DNA of 64,000 nt from Pseudomonas benzenivorans (GCF_033547155.1 NZ_CP137892.1:1-64000), one strand, 5' to 3'. Counted from the stretch's first letter, positions 1 through 8,178 are shown. The notes: a model not told the origin generated them from the sequence alone. Numbers and translations are program-made.

Positions 1-65
1 GCCTGGGGGCTCCCGCGGCCCCGGACTTTGCCGCGTCATGCACAGAGGCTAAATCTTCCGCTCGC

Positions 66-94
66 TGTAACGCCGGCCGGCGATCGTCCTCTAG
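66..94 (+). promoter_or_regulatory. ECF-sigma-like promoter of bufferin precursor 1
   Basis: TGTAAC (66-71), 13 bases, then CGTCCTCTAG (85-94). The same arrangement, TGTAAC-N13-CCTACTCTAA, lies upstream of the second precursor at 1486-1514. TGTAAC-like -35 elements with CGTC-like -10 elements are typical of ECF sigma factors, and ECF control of bufferin operons is known in Caulobacter. No ECF sigma gene is in this window, so the factor is unknown. The shared spacing is seen directly; the sigma assignment is inference. Confidence 0.55.
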
Positions 95-156
95 TCCTGT
101 ACCGGTGGCGCACGGCGTGCACACACCGGCCCATCAGACTATTCGAGGATCACCCC

Positions 157-411
157 ATGCATACCAAGACAGCCGCCACCGGCGCCGCCATCGCCTTCGC
201 CGCCGCCAGCCTGTTCGCCGGCCTGACCAGCACCGCCGTCGTGGCCGAGGAGGCCCAGATCCATTGCTATGGCGTCAACGCCTGCAAGGGGCAGAACGAC
301 TGCAAGACCGCGAGCAACGCCTGCAAGGGTCAGGGCGCGTGCAAGGGCCAGGGCTTCAAGAGCATGACCCTGGCCGAGTGCAACCTCGCCAAGGGCACCG
401 TCGGCGAGTGA
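157..411 (+). CDS. bufA2: BufA2-type bufferin precursor (copy 1)
   Basis: An 84-residue secreted precursor of a ribosomally made, post-translationally modified metallophore. Residues 1 to about 25 form a signal peptide (MHTKT, hydrophobic alanine-rich core, cleavage near VVAEE). The mature part has six cysteines in CYGVNAC, NDC, NAC, GAC and AEC contexts, with repeated ACKGQ and CKGQG units. In bufferins such cysteines are converted to copper-binding heterocycles by the MNIO enzyme BufB with BufC. The ATG at 157 is chosen because GAGGAT lies just upstream and the signal peptide starts there; a longer reading from 28 has no such support. Copy 2 at 1583 is almost identical in the mature region. 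This copy is separated from bufB/bufC by an HD-GYP gene and copy 2. Confidence 0.85.
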   Translation: MHTKTAATGAAIAFAAASLFAGLTSTAVVAEEAQIHCYGVNACKGQNDCKTASNACKGQGACKGQGFKSMTLAECNLAKGTVGE

Positions 412-419
412 AAGGGCAC

Positions 420-440
420 GGGGCCGGCGGCGCCGGTCCC
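420..440 (+). terminator. GC-rich hairpin after bufferin copy 1
   Basis: GGGGCCGGCG (420-429) can pair with CGCCGGTCCC (431-440) through one G-U pair. There is no U tract, so it is either a weak terminator or an RNA-stabilising hairpin that lets the short precursor mRNA accumulate over the downstream gene. Confidence 0.35.
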
Positions 441-511
441 GGACTCCGTCAAAGGGGCAAACGACCAGCGGACTACTACGCTAGTTGGACGCCTGGAGCG
501 GAGAGCCTGTG

Positions 512-1435
512 ATGGGATTGCTGAATTTCTTGGGACGCGCCATTGGCCAGCCCGCCCGGCCGCAGCGCGCGGCGAACGAGGCTCAGGCGCAACTGCTGGC
601 CAGCCTGCTGACGATGGCCTGGGTGGTGGAGGCGCGCGACCCCTACACCGGCGGACACCTGTGGCGGGTCTCGCGCTTCTCCGAGCGGCTGGCGCGGGAG
701 GCCGGGATGCCTGAGGCCGAGACCGCGCGGATCGGCCTTGGCGGCTTCCTCCACGATCTCGGCAAGATCGGCATTCCCGATGCGATCTTGAACAAACCCG
801 CGCAACTGAGCGATGACGAGTACGCGGTGATCAAGACCCACCCCGAGGTCGGCTTTCGCATGCTGCAGGGGCATCCGCTGGCCGCGTTGGTCAGCGATGC
901 GGTGCGCCTGCATCACGAGACGCCGGATGGGCGCGGCTATCCGCTGGGCCTCAAGGGCGAGGAGATTCCCGTGATGGCGCGGATCGTCGGCATCGGCGAC
1001 GCCTTCGACGCCATGACCAGCAGTCGTCCCTACCGCGCCGGCATGGTCGTGGCGCAGGCGCTGGACCTCATCGAGGCGGGTCTGGGCAAGCAATTCGATG
1101 CCGAACTGGGGGAGCGCTTCCTTCGGCTGGGGCGTGCCGGCGAACTCGATCATATCGTCGGCCACAGCGACCTGGGCATTCCCCTGCAGGTCTGCATCAT
1201 GTGCGGGCCGACCCTGGTCCAGCGCCGCGGCCAGCAGGCCGGCGAGCGTCTCTACTGCCGCTCCTGCGGCGGCGAGTACCGCCTCGAGGCCGGCGCCGGC
1301 GACCGCCTGCAGGCCAAGCCGACCGGCGCCCAAGGCCTGCCGGACGACCTCACGCCGCGGGCCGACGAGCAGTTGATCGGCGAGTTGGTGCAGGCCGCGG
1401 TGCGCCGACTACTGGATCTGGCGGTGCCGGCCTGA
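512..1435 (+). CDS. HD-GYP domain protein with C-terminal zinc ribbon
   Basis: A 307-residue soluble protein. HD-GYP domains hydrolyse cyclic di-GMP using a metal centre. The signature is present: HD at residues 81-82 (FLHDLGKIGIPD), HHE at 134-136 and GYP at 142-144 (DGRGYPLGLKGEEIP), then GDAFDAMTSSRPYR. There is no receiver or PAS domain. After the catalytic domain come two CxxC pairs, C228/C231 and C249/C252, which look like a zinc ribbon or rubredoxin-like knuckle. The start at ATG 512 follows GAGAG at 501-505. It sits between the two bufferin precursors on the same strand, so it may sense metal or be co-regulated with the bufferin genes. The activity is expected from the motif; the link with bufferins is inferred from position only. 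Confidence 0.82.
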   Translation: MGLLNFLGRAIGQPARPQRAANEAQAQLLASLLTMAWVVEARDPYTGGHLWRVSRFSERLAREAGMPEAETARIGLGGFLHDLGKIGIPDAILNKPAQLSDDEYAVIKTHPEVGFRMLQGHPLAALVSDAVRLHHETPDGRGYPLGLKGEEIPVMARIVGIGDAFDAMTSSRPYRAGMVVAQALDLIEAGLGKQFDAELGERFLRLGRAGELDHIVGHSDLGIPLQVCIMCGPTLVQRRGQQAGERLYCRSCGGEYRLEAGAGDRLQAKPTGAQGLPDDLTPRADEQLIGELVQAAVRRLLDLAVPA

Positions 1436-1485
1436 GCCGGCGTCGCGGCGGTTCGTCGTTCGCCGCATGATTGCCGCACAGCCGC

Positions 1486-1514
1486 TGTAACGTCGTCGAT
1501 TGCGCCTACTCTAA
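1486..1514 (+). promoter_or_regulatory. ECF-sigma-like promoter of bufferin precursor 2
   Basis: TGTAAC (1486-1491), 13 bases, CCTACTCTAA (1505-1514). It matches the element at 66-94 in both boxes and exact spacing, although the spacer sequence differs. It lies about 70 bases upstream of the second bufferin start and is the likely promoter for bufA2-bufB-bufC. Confidence 0.55.
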
Positions 1515-1582
1515 TTAGGGAGTCGGCTCCGCTCCTGGTGTACGGCACCGACCTCCCCCCTAGCATCGAGAGGATCACCAGC

Positions 1583-1834
1583 ATGTCCATCAAGACTACC
1601 GCCGCCGGCGCCGCCCTGGCACTCGCTGCCGCCGGGCTGTTCGCCAGCCTGCCGACTCTGGTCGTGGCCGAGGAGGCCATGGTCAACTGCTACGGCGTCA
1701 ACGCCTGCAAGGGCCAAAACGACTGCAAGACCGCCAACAACGCCTGCAAGGGTCAGGGCTCCTGCAAGGGCCAGGGTTTCAAGAGCATGACCCTGGCCGA
1801 GTGCAACGAGGCCGGTGGTACTGTCGGCGAGTGA
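1583..1834 (+). CDS. bufA2: BufA2-type bufferin precursor (copy 2)
   Basis: An 83-residue secreted precursor. The signal peptide is MSIKTTAAGAALALAAAGLF and onward, with cleavage near LVVAEE. The mature part keeps the six cysteines and ACKGQ/CKGQG repeats of copy 1 and differs from it at only a few positions (for example MVN for QIH, EAGG for LAKG). The start ATG 1583 follows GAGAGGAT at 1568-1575. It is followed 58 bases later by bufB, giving the usual order precursor, MNIO enzyme, partner protein. The family is known to bind copper in the periplasm after thiooxazole formation at cysteines; that is family knowledge, not visible here. Confidence 0.87.
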   Translation: MSIKTTAAGAALALAAAGLFASLPTLVVAEEAMVNCYGVNACKGQNDCKTANNACKGQGSCKGQGFKSMTLAECNEAGGTVGE

Positions 1835-1891
1835 ATGGGAGAGGGCGGCCCCGGTCGGGTCGCCTCGATCCTGCCAGCATAGGAGTTGGGC

Positions 1892-2737
1892 ATGTCCACT
1901 GATGCAGCCTGCCTGGGGTTCGGCCTGGGCCTGCGCACCCCGTATTACCAGGCGATTCTCGAACAGCGGCCGGCGGTCGACTGGTTCGAGGTGGTTTCGG
2001 AGAACCATCTGGTCGAAGGCGGCAAGCCGCTCTACTACCTGGAGGCCATCGGCGAGCACTATCCGCTGGTGATGCATGGCGTGTCGCTGTCGATCGGCGG
2101 CCCCCACCCGCTGGATCGCGACTACCTGCAGCGCCTCAAGCGCCTGGCCGACCGCGTCCAGCCGGCGTGGATCTCCGACCACCTGTGCTGGAGCCGCGGC
2201 AGTGCCCATCAGCTGCACGACCTGTTGCCGCTGCCGTTCACCGAGGAGAGCCTGCAGCACGTGGCCGCGCGGGTGCGCCAGGTGCAGGAGGTGATCGAGC
2301 GGCCGCTGGTGCTGGAGAATGTCTCCAGCTACCTGCGCAGCGCCGACGATCAGTTCAGCGAGTGGCAGTTCCTCGCCGCCCTCAGCGACCTCACCGGCTG
2401 CGAGCTGCTGCTCGACGTCAACAACGTCTACGTCAGCGCGCGCAACCACGGTTTCGAACCCTGGGCCTTCATCAGCGGCCTGCCGGCGCAGCGCATTCGC
2501 CAGTTGCACCTGGCCGGCCACAGCGACTACGGCAGCTACCTGATCGACACCCACGATGCGCCGGTCAGCGACCCGGTCTGGCAACTCTACGCGCGCACCC
2601 TGCGTCATCTGGGCCCGGTAGCGACCCTGCTGGAGCGCGACGATCACTTCCCGCCGCTGCAGGAGTTGCTCGACGAACTGGACAGGGCCCGCGCCGTGGC
2701 CGCTAGCGCCCTGGAGTGCGAGGCCCTATGCGACTGA
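1892..2737 (+). CDS. bufB: BufB, MNIO (DUF692) bufferin-modifying enzyme
   Basis: A 281-residue multinuclear non-heme iron oxidative enzyme of TIM-barrel type (DUF692). The family oxidises cysteines in RiPP precursors to heterocycles. Family metal ligands are visible in order: MHGVSLSIGG, ISDHLCW, LENVSSY, DVNNVYVSA, HLAGHS, DTHDAPV and the C-terminal LLERDDHFP. Length is normal. ATG 1892 is preceded by AGGAG at 1881-1885. The end overlaps bufC by 10 bases, so the two are translationally coupled. It presumably modifies both bufferin copies in the cytoplasm before export. Confidence 0.92.
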   Translation: MSTDAACLGFGLGLRTPYYQAILEQRPAVDWFEVVSENHLVEGGKPLYYLEAIGEHYPLVMHGVSLSIGGPHPLDRDYLQRLKRLADRVQPAWISDHLCWSRGSAHQLHDLLPLPFTEESLQHVAARVRQVQEVIERPLVLENVSSYLRSADDQFSEWQFLAALSDLTGCELLLDVNNVYVSARNHGFEPWAFISGLPAQRIRQLHLAGHSDYGSYLIDTHDAPVSDPVWQLYARTLRHLGPVATLLERDDHFPPLQELLDELDRARAVAASALECEALCD

Positions 2738-3513
2738 ACGACTGGCAGCGGCAGCTCGAAAACTACCTGCTCGGTGGCGATCCGCAGCCCGACCCGAGGC
2801 TGCGTGCCAGCCTGCGCGGCAGCGAGACCCTGGCGGTCGAGCAGGGCCTGGCCATCTACCACAACGCCTACCGGGCGCGCCTGCTCGAGGCCCTGCGCGG
2901 CGACTATGGCGCCCTGCACGGCTGGCTCGGCGACGAGGAGTTCGACGCCCTGGCCCTGGCCTATGTCGATGCGCACCCGTCGCGGCACTTCAGCCTGCGC
3001 TGGCTGGGCGAACGCCTGGGCGATTTCATCGACGGCTACCTGGTACCGGCCCAGGCCGCCCCGCTGGGCGAGCTGGCGCGCCTGGAATGGGCCTTCACCC
3101 TGGCCTTCGATGCCCCGGCGGGCCAACCCCTGACCCTGGAACAGATGGCCGGCCTGGCGCCGCAGGAGTGGCCGAATCTGCAGGTGCGTCTGTTGCCCAG
3201 CGTGCAGTGGCAGGCCTGTCGCTTCAACAGTCTGGCGATCTGGCGCGCGCACAAGGACCAGGCCGCCTTCCCCGGCAGCAGCGAGCTGCCCCAGGCCCTG
3301 GTCTGCCTGATCTGGCGCCAGGGCCTGATCAGCCGCTACCGCAGCCTGGAGCCCGCCGAGGAGGCGGCCCTGCACGGCATGGCGGTGGCCGGCTGGAGCT
3401 TCGCCGAGCTGTGCGAACGGCTCGGCGAGCTGGGCGACCAGGCGCCGCTGCAGGCCGCCAGCTGGCTGCGCCAGTGGTTGCACGAGGGCCTACTGCAGCG
3501 GCATGGCGTATAG
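2728..3513 (+). CDS. bufC: BufC, DUF2063 partner of the MNIO enzyme
   Basis: A 261-residue protein of the HvfC/BufC group. The N-terminal DUF2063 domain is recognised by its WQ..LENYLL start, the YHNAYRARLLEALRGDYGAL motif and the LGDFIDGY region. The C-terminal half carries the second helical/beta part used for precursor recognition in this family. The start ATG 2728 lies inside the end of bufB with GGAG upstream. BufC forms a complex with BufB and binds the precursor leader; this is family knowledge. The DoxX-type membrane protein (HvfD-like) found in some such operons is absent here. Confidence 0.88.
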   Translation: MRLNDWQRQLENYLLGGDPQPDPRLRASLRGSETLAVEQGLAIYHNAYRARLLEALRGDYGALHGWLGDEEFDALALAYVDAHPSRHFSLRWLGERLGDFIDGYLVPAQAAPLGELARLEWAFTLAFDAPAGQPLTLEQMAGLAPQEWPNLQVRLLPSVQWQACRFNSLAIWRAHKDQAAFPGSSELPQALVCLIWRQGLISRYRSLEPAEEAALHGMAVAGWSFAELCERLGELGDQAPLQAASWLRQWLHEGLLQRHGV

Positions 3514-3594
3514 CCAGCTTTTAGGGAACCTAAGCCCTGACAAACGGGTCATCTGAACTAACCTTTCCGATGATTTCGAGAGGTGGAGGTGCTC

Positions 3595-4779
3595 ATGCTC
3601 GCGTATCTGCCGCCAACCCTGCGGGAGCTGCAATTGCCGCTGCGCCTGCGCCTGTGGGATGGCAAGCAAATCGACCTCGGTCCCCAGCCGCGGGTCACCC
3701 TGGTGGTCAAGGACCCGAGCCTGGTGGCGCAGCTGGCCCACCCCAGCCTGGATGCCCTGGGCAGCGCCTACGTCGAAGGCCGCCTCGATCTGGAGGGGCC
3801 GATCGGTGAGGTGATCGAGATCGGCGATGCGCTGAGTCAGGCGCTGATCGGCGAGGAGGAGCCGGGCGAGCTCGACTACCGGCCCCACGACAAGACCGCC
3901 GACGCCGCGGCCATCAGCTATCACTACGACCTGTCCAACGACTTCTACGCCCTCTGGCTGGATCGCGAGCTGGTCTACTCCTGCGCCTACTTCGAGACCG
4001 GTCAGGAGGACATCGACCAGGCCCAGCAGGCCAAGTTGCGCCATCTGTGCCGCAAGCTGCGCCTGCAGCCGGGCGAACGCCTGCTGGATGTCGGCTGCGG
4101 CTGGGGCGGCCTGGCACGCTTCGCCGCCCGCGAGTTCGGCGTCGAGGTGTACGGCATCACCCTCAGCCGCGCGCAACTGGAACTGGCCCGCCAGCGGGTC
4201 GCGGACGAGGGCCTGGGCGGGCAGGTGCAGCTGGAGCTGCAGGACTACCGCGACCTGCCCCAGGACGGCCGCTTCGACAAGGTGGTCAGCGTCGGCATGT
4301 TCGAGCACGTCGGCCACGGCAACCTGCCGCTCTATTGCCAGCGCCTGTTCGGTGCGGTGAAGAGCGGCGGCCTGGTGATGAACCACGGCATCACCGCCAA
4401 GTATACCGACGGCCGCCCGGTGGCCCGCGGCGGCGGCGAGTTCATCGACCGCTACGTGTTCCCCGAGGGCGAGCTGCCGCACTTGGTGACCATAGGCGCG
4501 GCGATCAGCGAGGCCGGCCTGGAGATCGTCGACGTGGAGAGCCTGCGCCTGCACTATGCCCGCACCCTGCAGCTGTGGAGCGCGCGTCTGGAGGCGCAGC
4601 TGGAGCGGGCCGCGCAGCTGGTGCCGGAGCAGACGCTGCGCATCTGGCGCCTCTACCTGGCCGGCTGCGCCTATGGCTTCGCCCACGGCTGGATGAATCT
4701 GCACCAGATCCTCGCGGTCAAGCCCCAGGCCGACGGCCGCCACGACCTGCCCTGGACCCGCGCCGACCTGTACCGCTGA
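3595..4779 (+). CDS. cfa: Cyclopropane-fatty-acyl-phospholipid synthase
   Basis: A 394-residue SAM-dependent methyltransferase that adds a methylene bridge to unsaturated phospholipid acyl chains, hardening the membrane under stress. The N-terminal part is the lipid-binding segment; YHYDLSNDFYALWLD and YSCAYF are CFA hallmarks, LLDVGCGWGGLA is the SAM-binding motif I, and VGMFEHVGHGN follows. The ATG 3595 with GGTGGAGGT upstream is preferred to GTG 3583. GAACCT at 3526-3531 is followed after 20 bases by TCTGA at 3552-3556. This faintly resembles an AlgU-type promoter, but the spacing is too long to claim it. Confidence 0.9.
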   Translation: MLAYLPPTLRELQLPLRLRLWDGKQIDLGPQPRVTLVVKDPSLVAQLAHPSLDALGSAYVEGRLDLEGPIGEVIEIGDALSQALIGEEEPGELDYRPHDKTADAAAISYHYDLSNDFYALWLDRELVYSCAYFETGQEDIDQAQQAKLRHLCRKLRLQPGERLLDVGCGWGGLARFAAREFGVEVYGITLSRAQLELARQRVADEGLGGQVQLELQDYRDLPQDGRFDKVVSVGMFEHVGHGNLPLYCQRLFGAVKSGGLVMNHGITAKYTDGRPVARGGGEFIDRYVFPEGELPHLVTIGAAISEAGLEIVDVESLRLHYARTLQLWSARLEAQLERAAQLVPEQTLRIWRLYLAGCAYGFAHGWMNLHQILAVKPQADGRHDLPWTRADLYR

Positions 4780-4898
4780 GCCGCCCTACGCCGTCGCCGT
4801 AGGGCAGTTTTCTTCAATACCGCAGCCCCCTGCCGGCGTCAGTCTGCGTCCTCCCGCTGACGACTGCCGATAGGTGTGCGATGAATCTATAGCTCTCC

Positions 4899-5468
4899 AT
4901 GGCGGCCTTTGCCCTGGCCGCCTCGATTTCCCCCGGCCCGGTCAATCTGGTGGCGCTGAGCTGCGGCGCACGCTACGGCCTGCGCGCCAGCCTGCGTCAT
5001 GTGACCGGGGCGACCCTGGGTTTCACCCTGTTGCTGCTGGCCATGGGCCTGGGGCTGCAACAGTTGCTGAACCAATGGCCGATGCTGGGCGCGCTGATCC
5101 GCTGGGCGGGCGTGGCCTTCCTGCTGTACATGGCCTACGGCCTGGCGCGCGCCGATGGCCGGCTGGACGGCGGCCAGGCGCAGCGGCCGCCGTCGCTGTT
5201 CACCGGCGCCTTGATGCAATGGCTCAACCCCAAGGCCTGGCTGGCGGCCCTGGCCGGCATGGGCGCCTACGGGGCGGGCGGCGAGCCGGGGCTGGTCGGC
5301 CAGTTCGCCGTGCTGTACTTCGTCATCTGCTACCTGTCCATCGCCTGCTGGGCCTACGCCGGGGCGTGCATGGGCCGCTATCTGCAGGCTCCCGGGCGCC
5401 TGCGTCTGTTCAACCGTGGCCTGGCGTTGCTGTTGCTGGGTTCGGCGGTCTATCTGCTGGGGGGCTGA
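4899..5468 (+). CDS. LysE-family amino acid exporter with broken N-terminus
   Basis: An inner-membrane exporter of the LysE/RhtB family, recognised by FALAASISPGPVNLVALSCGARYGL, repeated hydrophobic helices and LMQWLNPKAWLAAL. About 189 residues are open from ATG 4899, which has no good ribosome-binding site. Six codons upstream in the same frame is ATG 4881 with AGGTG at 4872-4876, the natural start for the family, but codon 4 from there is TAG (4890-4892). Either translation restarts at 4899 and gives a protein lacking about six residues, or the gene is impaired. It is convergent with the AraC gene, whose stop abuts it. Confidence 0.75.
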   Translation: MAAFALAASISPGPVNLVALSCGARYGLRASLRHVTGATLGFTLLLLAMGLGLQQLLNQWPMLGALIRWAGVAFLLYMAYGLARADGRLDGGQAQRPPSLFTGALMQWLNPKAWLAALAGMGAYGAGGEPGLVGQFAVLYFVICYLSIACWAYAGACMGRYLQAPGRLRLFNRGLALLLLGSAVYLLGG

Positions 5469-6299
5469 TCAGCCGGCGCGGCGGTACTGGCCCGGGGTGG
5501 CGGCGAGCAGCTGCTTGAAGGTGCGCTGCAGGTGGGCCTGGTCGGCGAAGCCGGCCGCCAGGGCCACCTCGACTATATCCTCGCCGCGCCTGAGGCGGGC
5601 CTGGGCGAACTGGATGCGGCAGTTGACCAGGTAGGCATGGGGTGTCATGCCGTAATGGCGACGGAAGCTGCGGCTCAGGTAGGAGGCGGAGAGGCCGGCC
5701 GCCGCGCAGATGTCCTCCAGCTTCAGGGGCCGGGTGCAGTGCGCGCGGATGAAGTCGGCGGCCAGGTGGATACGCGGGTTGTCGGCGCGGCGCGGGGCGG
5801 GCGCCGGTTCGAGGCGCTGCTGCAGCGCGCCGAAGAACTCCAGCAGGGCGCAATGCTTGGCCAGGGTCTCGGCCTGCGGGTCGACGAGCAGGCGATACAG
5901 GCCGCTCAGGCCGGCATGGAGCGCGGGGTCCTGGCTGAGGATGGCCGCGAAGGCGCGCAGCGGATGGTTGCGGTCGAAGCCCAGCTGGTGCTGCAGTTCG
6001 GTCAGCCAGGCCGTGTCCACATAGAACATCCGGTAGGACCAGGGCTGGCCCTCGAGGGGATTGCAGGCATGCACGTCGCCCGGGTTCATCAGCACCACGG
6101 TGCCGGCGCCGATGCGTTCGCGGGCCTTCTCGTTGAGGTAGCTGCTGCGGCCTCGGGTGATGGCGCCGATGGAGAAGGTCTCGTGGGCGTGTGGGGCGTA
6201 GCAGACCCGGCGGCCGTCCAGCACCTCGCGGGCCTCGACGAAGGGGAGTGCGGGGTCGCGCCAGAAGCGTGGAGTGGTTGCCTGAATCGCCTTGCTCAT
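5469..6299 (-). CDS. AraC-family regulator beside the LysE exporter
   Basis: A 276-residue transcription factor. The N-terminal half is a cupin-like sensing domain (APHAHETFSIGAITRG, VVLMNPGDVHACNP). The C-terminal third has two AraC helix-turn-helix units (LEDICAAAGLSASYLSRSFRRHYGMTPHAYLVNCRI and DIVEVALAAGFADQAHLQRTFKQ). ATG at 6299 is used because the upstream extension is unlike the family. AraC/LysE neighbours are common, with the regulator controlling the exporter. Here they converge, so control would act in trans. The ligand is probably an amino acid, by inference. Confidence 0.87.
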   Translation of the reverse strand: MSKAIQATTPRFWRDPALPFVEAREVLDGRRVCYAPHAHETFSIGAITRGRSSYLNEKARERIGAGTVVLMNPGDVHACNPLEGQPWSYRMFYVDTAWLTELQHQLGFDRNHPLRAFAAILSQDPALHAGLSGLYRLLVDPQAETLAKHCALLEFFGALQQRLEPAPAPRRADNPRIHLAADFIRAHCTRPLKLEDICAAAGLSASYLSRSFRRHYGMTPHAYLVNCRIQFAQARLRRGEDIVEVALAAGFADQAHLQRTFKQLLAATPGQYRRAG

Positions 6300-6429
6300 G
6301 CCTATCCGCCTGCCGACCGACAGCGGCCGCAGGCAGACTATAGCCCCGGAGGCGTGCGGTACAAAGCCTGGCCAGCAGCGGCCGGCGCTTTGCCTTAGCA
6401 TAGCGGGACCGTCCCGAGTCGAGCCGTGC

Positions 6430-8178
6430 ATGCCCGCTTTCCTGCTGCGTTATCGCGTCGTCCTGATCGTGCTGCTGATCTTGCTCGGCCTGCTGGCCAG
6501 CGTCTGGCTGGCCGGGCGCTATGCCGAGCGGCGCGCCTGGGAGGAGCGCAGCTTCGAGGCCCGCGGCCAGCTGCAGCTGTACGCCCAGTCGTTGCACACC
6601 CTGGTCGAGCGCTTCCGCTCGGTGCCCGAGGTGCTGGCGCTGGACAGCGATATCAAGGCGCTGCTGCGCGCGCCCCACGACCGCCTGCTGCGCGATGCCC
6701 TCAATCAGCGCCTGGAGCGGCTCAACGCCGCCGCCGGCTCCAACGTGCTGTACCTGCTCGACCGGCGCGGCGAGGCCCTGGCGGCGAGCAACTGGCGCGA
6801 CTGGAGCAGCTTCGTCGGCAACAACTACGCCTTCCGCCCCTATTTCCAGGATGCCCTGCGTCAGTCGTCCGGGCGCTATTTCGCGGTCGGCGTGACCACC
6901 GGGATTCCCGGCTACTTCCTGTCCCATGCGGTGCGCGACGACGCCGGCGGCGTGCTCGGCGTGCTGGTGGTCAAGCTCGAGCTGGAGGAGCTGCAGCGCG
7001 AGTGGGCGGGGCAGGCCGGGGTGCTGCTGGTGGCCGACAGCTATGGCGTGGTGATCCTCAGCAATCGCCCGGCCTGGCGCTTTCGCGCCCTGCAGCCGCT
7101 GAGCGAGCGGGACCGGGCGGAGCTGGTGGAGGTGCGCAAGTACGCCGAACAGGCGCTGCAGCCCTTGCCCAGCGAGCTGCGCCGCCGGATCGACGCCAGC
7201 GCCGAATGGCGCCGGGTCGATGGCCCGCAGGGGCGCCGCGACTACCTCTGGCAACGCCTGGCCTTGCCGGAGGAGGACTGGACCCTGCACCTGCTCGTCG
7301 AGCCCCAGGCCCTGGTCGACAGCCTACGCAGCTATCGCCTGGCCGCCGCCGGGGTGTGGATGACCCTGGCCTTCCTGCTGCTCTACCTGACTCAGCGGCG
7401 CAAGAACCAGCGCCTGCAGGCGGGCATCCGCGAACGCCTGGAGCGCGAGGTGACGCTGCGCACCGCCGAGCTGCGCGAGGCCCAGGAGGGCCTGGTGCAC
7501 GCGGCGAAGATGGCCGCGCTGGGGCAGATGTCGGCGGCCATGGCCCACGAGATCAACCAGCCGCTGACCGCCATGCGCATGCAACTGGGCAGCCTGCGCC
7601 TGCTGCTCGACAGCGGCCGCGAGGATGAGGTGCGCGCGGGCCTGCAGCGCATCGACGGCCTGCTGCAGCGCCTGGCGGGGCTCACCGGCCACCTCAAGAC
7701 CTTCGCCCGCAAGAGCCCCGCCGGCCTCGCCGAGCGCCTGCGCCTGAGCGAGGTGCTGGAGCAGGCCCTGCAGCTGCTGGCGCCGCGCCTGCGCAGCGAG
7801 CAGGTGGAGGTGCGCCGCGCGATCGACGACGACCTGCTGGTGTTGGGCGATGCCATCCGCCTCGAGCAGGTGCTGCTCAACCTGCTGCACAATGCCCTGG
7901 ACGCCATGGCCGATGTCGACACGCGGGTGCTGAGCCTGACGCTGCGGCGCGAGGGCGAGCAGTGCCTGCTGACGGTGGCGGACAGCGGCGGCGGTATCCC
8001 CGGCGAGCAGCTGGGCCAGGTGTTCGAGCCCTTCTTCACCACCAAGCCGGTGGGTCAGGGCCTGGGCCTGGGGCTGGCGGTGTCCTACGGCATCGTCCGC
8101 GAGCTGGGCGGCAGCCTGGAGGCGGCCAATGGCGAGCGGGGCGCGGTGTTCAGCCTGCGCCTGCCGCTGGCGCCCTAG
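6430..8178 (+). CDS. DctB-like membrane sensor histidine kinase
   Basis: A 582-residue two-component sensor. A transmembrane helix at about residues 7-28 (VVLIVLLILLGLLASVWLAG) is followed by a periplasmic double-Cache-type region (SNWRDWSSFVGNNYAFRPYF, GVTTGIPGYFLSHAV) and a second helix near residue 305-320 (AAGVWMTLAFLLLYL). The cytoplasmic part has a coiled linker, the H box AAMAHEINQPLTAMR with the phosphorylated histidine near 373, N box NLLHNALDAM, DSGGGIPG, FEPFFTTK and GLGLGLAVSYGIV. This layout is that of DctB C4-dicarboxylate sensors. Together with the next gene and the sigma-54 promoter before the TAXI-TRAP operon, it likely senses that operon's substrate. Confidence 0.9.
   Translation: MPAFLLRYRVVLIVLLILLGLLASVWLAGRYAERRAWEERSFEARGQLQLYAQSLHTLVERFRSVPEVLALDSDIKALLRAPHDRLLRDALNQRLERLNAAAGSNVLYLLDRRGEALAASNWRDWSSFVGNNYAFRPYFQDALRQSSGRYFAVGVTTGIPGYFLSHAVRDDAGGVLGVLVVKLELEELQREWAGQAGVLLVADSYGVVILSNRPAWRFRALQPLSERDRAELVEVRKYAEQALQPLPSELRRRIDASAEWRRVDGPQGRRDYLWQRLALPEEDWTLHLLVEPQALVDSLRSYRLAAAGVWMTLAFLLLYLTQRRKNQRLQAGIRERLEREVTLRTAELREAQEGLVHAAKMAALGQMSAAMAHEINQPLTAMRMQLGSLRLLLDSGREDEVRAGLQRIDGLLQRLAGLTGHLKTFARKSPAGLAERLRLSEVLEQALQLLAPRLRSEQVEVRRAIDDDLLVLGDAIRLEQVLLNLLHNALDAMADVDTRVLSLTLRREGEQCLLTVADSGGGIPGEQLGQVFEPFFTTKPVGQGLGLGLAVSYGIVRELGGSLEAANGERGAVFSLRLPLAP

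Noticed and set aside
3526..3556. AlgU promoter for cfa
   Set aside because: GAACCT and TCTGA are 20 bases apart, against 16-17 expected, so I do not list it as a feature.
6292..6429. N-terminal extension of the sensor kinase
   Set aside because: It overlaps the AraC start region and has no homology. MPAFLLRYRVV at 6430 begins the transmembrane helix.
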